In this document: one piece after another, positions 59,748-64,000 of the stretch
Layout: each line of letters opens with the position of its first letter
Position numbering within the stretch: position 1 is the first letter of the stretch
NCBI GenBank assembly: GCA_964585305.1
Contig: CAZPDM010000007.1
Coordinates: 16,301 to 80,300, forward strand
Origin: CAZPDM01 sp964585305
GTDB taxonomy: Bacteria > Planctomycetota > Uabimicrobiia > Uabimicrobiales > JABWCH01
Direction: 5' to 3'
Length of the DNA stretch: 64,000 bases
Translations under genes and position numbers: made by a program
Notes under the pieces: generated by a model
What the model was told of the DNA's origin: nothing
What the model saw: the letters and a program-made list of their open reading frames with translations, nothing else
The model's database searches: none

Positions 59748-60599
59748 ATGAGAGAGCCGAATTTTCATACGAATATCGGCCAAATTTTTTCTTACCTACG
59801 TCAAGTTTTTACTCCAGAACAAACGCAAGCTTTGATTCAGTCTTTTGGTTTTTTAGAATCTTTACCATCTCATACCCATAATAATATTTCAAATTATTCA
59901 TATCTTTCTCGAGAACAACTTCGAGAGTTGGATCACCTTGCTATTGAACAATATGGTATTCCTGGAATTGTTTTAATGGAAAATGCTGGGTCAAAAGCAG
60001 CAAATATTATAGCAAGTATGACTTCTGGCCCTGTAGTAATCTTATGTGGTAAGGGAAATAATGGTGGTGATGGATTTGTTTTAGCAAGATACCTGCATAA
60101 TTGGGGCATTCCTTTTACAGTTTTACTTATTGGAAATAGCAGTCAAATCAGCTTAGATACCGAAGCAGGTATCAATATGCAAATTCTACAACGCATGAAA
60201 ATTCCGATCTACGAAGTTTCCGATCTTGCGACATTAAAGAGTACTTGGCCTACTAATCCAGAGCCAGAGATAATTGTGGATGCTATGTTTGGAACGGGTT
60301 TAAATGGAATTGTGCGTGAACCATTTTTAAACATCATTCAAGAAATTCCTAAATATAAAAAGCCAATTATTGCTTTAGATACTCCTTCTGGTTTAGATGC
60401 GAATACTGGAGATATTTTAGGCGCAGCAATTCCAGCAATACTAACTATTACATTTGCATATCCTAAAAAAGGATTCCTTTTTAAATATGGACCTAAATAT
60501 GTTGGAAAAGTTGTTGTTGTTGATATTGGAATTCCCAAAGAACTGTTGGAACAACTAAATAATACACGCAAGTTAATTAACCAACTTGGAAATATTTAA
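59748..60599 (+). CDS. nnrE: NAD(P)H-hydrate epimerase (YjeF N-terminal domain)
   Basis: The enzyme interconverts the R and S forms of damaged NAD(P)H hydrate so that the dehydratase can repair them. Motifs: SREQLRELDHLAIEQYGIPGIVLMENAG, VVILCGKGNNGGDGFVLARYL, PEIIVDAMFGTGLNG, and ALDTPSGLDANTG, followed by ITFAYPKKGFL. The last part (GKVVVVDIGIPKEL) ends the epimerase domain. No dehydratase (NnrD) domain is fused, which would make a protein of about 500 residues. About 45 extra N-terminal residues (HTNIGQIFSYLRQVFTPEQTQALIQSFG) are of unknown use. A good ribosome site (TAGGAGAATTTTT) precedes the ATG. Ends at a strong terminator. Confidence 0.93.
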   Translation: MREPNFHTNIGQIFSYLRQVFTPEQTQALIQSFGFLESLPSHTHNNISNYSYLSREQLRELDHLAIEQYGIPGIVLMENAGSKAANIIASMTSGPVVILCGKGNNGGDGFVLARYLHNWGIPFTVLLIGNSSQISLDTEAGINMQILQRMKIPIYEVSDLATLKSTWPTNPEPEIIVDAMFGTGLNGIVREPFLNIIQEIPKYKKPIIALDTPSGLDANTGDILGAAIPAILTITFAYPKKGFLFKYGPKYVGKVVVVDIGIPKELLEQLNNTRKLINQLGNI

Positions 60600-60611
60600 G
60601 TTAAAAGAATT

Positions 60612-60648
60612 TACGCTCTCACATTTTAGTGAGAGCGTATTTTTTTTA
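60612..60648. terminator. Terminator after nnrE, shared with the membrane-protein gene
   Basis: TACGCTCTCAC (60612-60622) and GTGAGAGCGTA (60629-60639) form a perfect 11-bp stem with a 6-base loop and a T9 run. It stands between convergent genes. Confidence 0.92.
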
Positions 60649-60650
60649 AC

Positions 60651-61457
60651 TTAGAAGTCCCCATAATTTTTCTTGAAAAATTTGCGTTTGATAATAATTA
60701 TCAATATGTTGAGCGATAATATAAGTATATTAAATATTAAATAAAAAATAATAATTGATTGAAAAGCTGGATACGAAAATGGACCTAAATGTGAAGTAAT
60801 AATTTCATAAAAAAATATTCCCCGTAGATAGTCATATCCAGGAAAACATGTCGCTACTAATATAACAGGATTTAAATATAAAGCCAAAGTCAAAATTGGT
60901 GAGGCATTTGAGAAAATTTGATTTGATATTTTTTCACTAAGAGGAATTGGCAGTACGAGTGTTTCTAATTGGGGAAGGATAAAAATATTTCCTATACTTA
61001 AGCAAATAAATAAAATCAAAAAAATAGCGACAAATTCTCTATTTTTGAATATAGATTGTAAAAGATTTTGAATATTGATTAAAAGAGTTAGGTAAATAAT
61101 ATATATTAGCCAAATTTGCCAAAATTTAGGTAAAAGAGAATGTTCCATTTCAAAAGTACTTATTTTTACAATCATAAAAGAACTAGTAATGTGAATTATT
61201 CCTAATATCCATACAAAAAGAGGATGATGGGAATAATTCCAAATCATCCATAATCCTAAAATATAAATATTTCCTAGACAAAAAAAACGCAATGCTAAAA
61301 GAATATCTTTATTATTTTTTTGAGGACAGAAATAAAAAAAACTAAGAGAAATTATAATCCATAAACAAGACAATAAAATATTACCGCAGATCCATTTGAT
61401 CCGCGGTATTTGTAAAATTTGCTTATTCACTAAGCATTTCTTTAAGGCTCCGATCAC
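60651..61457 (-). CDS. Multi-spanning membrane protein of unknown function
   Basis: The 268-residue protein has about seven membrane segments (for example WICGNILLSCLWIIISLSFFYF, FFCLGNIYILGLWMIWNY, LPKFWQIWLIYIIYLTLLI, FVAIFLILFICLSIGNIFIL, FQSIIIFYLIFNILILSLNILIIII) and basic ends. No transporter signature is recognised; size and layout are similar to ABC-2 type permease halves, but this is a weak resemblance. Its start overlaps the end of the kinase gene by 35 bases, so the two are coupled on one transcript and it may be functionally linked to the kinase. Confidence 0.7.
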   Translation of the reverse strand: MIGALKKCLVNKQILQIPRIKWICGNILLSCLWIIISLSFFYFCPQKNNKDILLALRFFCLGNIYILGLWMIWNYSHHPLFVWILGIIHITSSFMIVKISTFEMEHSLLPKFWQIWLIYIIYLTLLINIQNLLQSIFKNREFVAIFLILFICLSIGNIFILPQLETLVLPIPLSEKISNQIFSNASPILTLALYLNPVILVATCFPGYDYLRGIFFYEIITSHLGPFSYPAFQSIIIFYLIFNILILSLNILIIIIKRKFFKKNYGDF

Positions 61458-63873
61458 ATTTTATTTCCTTAAGATATGCTTCTATTCGTTCGTGAATTTT
61501 TTGTATATCTTCAGATTTAATCTTGCGTCGTAAAGTTAATAATTTTCTTCTTTCTGATGGGCTTAACACATAGTCTTGCACACTGTTTCTAAATTCATTT
61601 TCATAATCCCAAAGAACAGAATCGTATTCAAGCAAATTTTTAAGATAATCTTTATAACCACCATCTGGAAATTGTTTAAGTAAATTTGTTAAAGTCTCTA
61701 CTCGTTCTTTGCTATTAAGTGTAGGATATTTAGATAACGAATCAATGATCGCACTTCTTTCTCGAGATTCTTCTGAATTTAATGTTTGTCTGAGTAGCCA
61801 TATTGGGTTTTGAATAGCTTGATATGTTTTTGACTCTTCTGCTTTAGTATTTTGAACTAACCAATCATATATTTGTCGTTGATGAGAAGATGAAAGATTT
61901 TGTAACTTCTTTTGATCATTCTTCCAAAGAAAATCAAACATTTGTTGCAATTGTTCTTGATTTTTTTTACAACTTTGTAGATGTTGTATAAGTTGAGAAG
62001 CATCAATTTTAGAAAAATTGTGGACATTATTTAGATGATCTATTTGCAATTCCTCATAATAATATCCCCAAAAGATGAGAATTTTTTTACTATTATCAGG
62101 GACTCTGATACTAATAAATAACCAATCTTTTTCTTGATAGTTATAATGTTCGGAGGCTAACTGTTGTCCATCCACAATAATTTTTAAAAGAATTTTGCTA
62201 TCATTAGGATATTTGATACTTTGGAAAACAGATGTAATTTCCTTTAAAGGCCGAAGTGGTGCAGTATATTGAAATATTCCAGCACCTAAAGGAATTTCAA
62301 CTTCTGTTTGAATATCATAATATTTTTGGAATCTTGCATAAATTGGATATTTCCCTGGTAATAATTCTTGCTCTAGGATTATATCTTTATCCCCAATTTT
62401 AAAAATAAGAGGCGTAATATTTTGATTAGTAATTTCGTTTAAAATCTGGGGAGAAATTTTTCTGGGAATAGCTAATAAATGCAAATCTAAACGAAAATCA
62501 TTTCCACTATTTTTCCCTGTAATGTTTAGTTCTTTCCCATGTTCTGTACAAAAATATCCGGGCAAAACAACCGTTAATTGGTACTGTCCAATTGGAACTG
62601 TTTGGGGTAATTCAATATTTTGGTTCGTTTTCTTATCCAAGATAAAAACTTGTAATTTAGCATAATTCTTAGGCGGCAGAATATCATAGCCAGCAGCAAA
62701 TTTTACAAAAATATGAGAAACTTCAGAGCTAGGTTTAAAGATTATCCAAAGCATGATCAATAAAAAAATAATACCAAGACAGGTCCCAGCCATAATCGCA
62801 TGACGTTTTTTTAGTTCTGTTGCCAACATCTGTTGTGGAGAACAATCCATTGTTTTAAGATTCTGAATAAACATTTTTTCATTTTGAGAGGATGCAGGTG
62901 GTTTGAAATGTGCAGATTCAAAACTCTTGAATTGAGGCGGAGGAACTTGGATCATTTCATCACTTTTGATAGAAAAAACGCGAGTTGTGCTTGAAGATGC
63001 TTGTTCCATTTCCACATCAGTAATAGCTTCTAAAAGTTCTTCATCATTAGCAAATCGATGAGTCCGATCTTTAGAGATCATTGTATTTATAAGCCATTCT
63101 ACACTATTTGGCATAGCATGACCAACTGCTGTGGAGAGAGGTACTGGCGCGGATTCTAATGCCTTAACCATTTCAAAAAAATTGCGAACTTGATAAGGAA
63201 GACGTCCAGAAAGCATCTCATAGAAAACCATTCCTAAAGAATATTGATCTGCGCGACCATCAATAACAATATTTTCTTTTGAATCTTCATCTTTAGACCA
63301 GTTCATCTGTTCGGGTGCAGCGTATAAAAAAGTTCCCACCATATTTTGAGAGCTGGTAATATTTGAAGAACCTGATGTTTGTTTGGCAATTCCAAAATCG
63401 GCTATTTTAAGAATACGAAAATTACGATTGAAAAGTAAGTTATCTGGTTTAATATCGCGATGTACGCAACCTTGCTCATGCGCATAAGATAATCCCTCTG
63501 CAACTTGTCGAATAAGTCGTATGGATGTTGAAATTGGTAATTTCCCATATTCTTTAAGATAGTCTTTTAGTGAACCACCTTCTAAAAATTCCATGACATA
63601 GTATAATGTCGGAGGATCACCAAATTTGCCGCGGTGATAAATCGTAACAATATTAGGATGGCATAGAGTTGCCATTGCCGCAATTTCAGTTTCAAAACGA
63701 TAGGCCTCTTCAGAACTTAGATCAAGTGTGGGCAATAGCTTAATGACTACCTTGCGATTGAGTGATAGTTGTTCGCCAACAAATACCATCCCCATGCCGC
63801 CTTTTCCAAGAAATGAAACCACTTGATAATCATCTGCTAGGGTTTTTCCAATTAAAGGGTGATTATTTATCAT
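61423..63873 (-). CDS. Transmembrane Ser/Thr protein kinase
   Basis: From the ATG at 63873 the protein is 816 residues. The frame continues upstream to 63972, but those 33 extra residues are encoded by a hairpin sequence and do not look like a kinase start. The Hanks kinase is complete: GKGGMGMVF (23-31), Lys45 in VVIKLL, HRDIKPDN (138-145), ADFGIAK (158-164) and APEQ (186-189). A juxtamembrane linker leads to one membrane helix at about residue 365 (AGTCLGIIFLLIMLWIIF). The extracytoplasmic part begins with a PEGA-like beta region (PIGQYQLTVVLPGYFCTEHG, LLPGKYPIYARF) and ends in a helical tail (SSERRKLLTLRRKIK-like). An active kinase is expected. Confidence 0.92.
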   Translation of the reverse strand: MINNHPLIGKTLADDYQVVSFLGKGGMGMVFVGEQLSLNRKVVIKLLPTLDLSSEEAYRFETEIAAMATLCHPNIVTIYHRGKFGDPPTLYYVMEFLEGGSLKDYLKEYGKLPISTSIRLIRQVAEGLSYAHEQGCVHRDIKPDNLLFNRNFRILKIADFGIAKQTSGSSNITSSQNMVGTFLYAAPEQMNWSKDEDSKENIVIDGRADQYSLGMVFYEMLSGRLPYQVRNFFEMVKALESAPVPLSTAVGHAMPNSVEWLINTMISKDRTHRFANDEELLEAITDVEMEQASSSTTRVFSIKSDEMIQVPPPQFKSFESAHFKPPASSQNEKMFIQNLKTMDCSPQQMLATELKKRHAIMAGTCLGIIFLLIMLWIIFKPSSEVSHIFVKFAAGYDILPPKNYAKLQVFILDKKTNQNIELPQTVPIGQYQLTVVLPGYFCTEHGKELNITGKNSGNDFRLDLHLLAIPRKISPQILNEITNQNITPLIFKIGDKDIILEQELLPGKYPIYARFQKYYDIQTEVEIPLGAGIFQYTAPLRPLKEITSVFQSIKYPNDSKILLKIIVDGQQLASEHYNYQEKDWLFISIRVPDNSKKILIFWGYYYEELQIDHLNNVHNFSKIDASQLIQHLQSCKKNQEQLQQMFDFLWKNDQKKLQNLSSSHQRQIYDWLVQNTKAEESKTYQAIQNPIWLLRQTLNSEESRERSAIIDSLSKYPTLNSKERVETLTNLLKQFPDGGYKDYLKNLLEYDSVLWDYENEFRNSVQDYVLSPSERRKLLTLRRKIKSEDIQKIHERIEAYLKEIKCDRSLKEMLSE

Positions 63874-63881
63874 AAAATATT

Positions 63882-63923
63882 CACGGTGGAAACCCCAGCC
63901 TTTAGGCTTGGGAGGAAACCGTG
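63882..63923 (-). repeat. Imperfect hairpin upstream of the kinase gene, IS200/IS605-end-like
   Basis: CACGG (63882-63886) pairs with CCGTG (63919-63923), and CCCAGCC (63894-63900) with GGCTTGGG (63905-63912, one bulged T), around the loop TTTA. The layout with GGAAACCCC and GGGAGGAAACC resembles the subterminal hairpins at the ends of IS200/IS605-type elements. No transposase or TnpB frame is visible beside it, so it could be a relic or a false resemblance. Confidence 0.4.
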
Positions 63924-64000
63924 TCCTTTTCTTAAATAGTCGTAACCATCGCTTCTGGCTAATAATTTGCAATATTTGTAGCTAATACCTTGCACTTTTC

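Overview
The window is AT-rich bacterial chromosomal DNA, densely coded on both strands, with no phage or intact transposon visible. Several family combinations point to the Planctomycetes/PVC group: long one-TM serine/threonine kinases with C-terminal TPR or beta-sandwich parts, a DUF4388-TPR-PEGA-PQQ protein, a planctomycete-style alpha-toroid (prenyltransferase/squalene-oxidase-like) protein, MglA/roadblock modules and prepilin-like proteins with LamG-type tails. The low GC would fit a deep AT-rich planctomycete such as the Uabimicrobium type, but that placement is inference from gene content, not from a marker-gene tree.

Layout. 1-384: the start of an XdhC-like gene leaving the window. 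544-5468: replication block (unknown 130-aa gene, dnaN, DUF721/DciA-like gene, gyrB), with no dnaA or recF in the window. 5555-9122: SLC13-type anion transporter, histidine kinase with a cyclic-nucleotide-binding domain, single-domain response regulator. 9123-13557: envelope genes (L,D-transpeptidase, Bor-like lipoprotein, beta-helix lipoprotein) around glyA. 13624-15620: tRNA-Gly(CCC) and class I hybrid-cluster protein gene hcp with a clear sigma70-type promoter. 15700-20151 (minus): PstS-like lipoprotein, CsgG-like protein, pyrimidine-nucleoside phosphorylase. 20334-28736: DUF805-toroid fusion, a hairpin-packed 280-base gap, membrane-anchored unknown, methyltransferase, SpoIID-like lipoprotein, PQQ-propeller protein.

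28799-38009 (minus) is a signalling block: Ser/Thr kinase, PD40-propeller membrane protein, orphan ABC permease, and a large pseudokinase with an N-terminal zinc ribbon. tatD (plus) separates it from a DUF4388-TPR-PEGA-PQQ protein. 43146-46270 (minus) is a four-gene GTPase module: TPR-roadblock, roadblock, MglA-like GTPase, roadblock. 46413-50744 (minus): zinc-ribbon membrane protein, aldehyde dehydrogenase, HTH-PtsN fusion, secreted unknown. 50928-60599 (mostly plus): pcnB-type nucleotidyltransferase, PAP2 phosphatase, BamE-like lipoprotein, a duplicated helical/zinc-ribbon protein, a 1141-aa prepilin-like LamG protein, gatC (minus) and nnrE. The window ends with a membrane protein and a third Ser/Thr kinase (minus).

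The most unusual content is (1) the MglA/roadblock cluster with a TPR-roadblock partner, (2) the pseudokinase, whose helical-plus-zinc-ribbon head recurs twice in an unrelated protein 16 kb away, in the same strand block as an orphan permease and an active-looking kinase, and (3) a small dispersed palindromic repeat family (AGTGC...GCACT, copies near 10.1, 10.5 and 22.6 kb), two copies of which form a 53-base tandem in a gap made almost entirely of hairpins. Many gene ends carry long, near-perfect stem-loops that act as terminators, often bidirectional ones between convergent genes.
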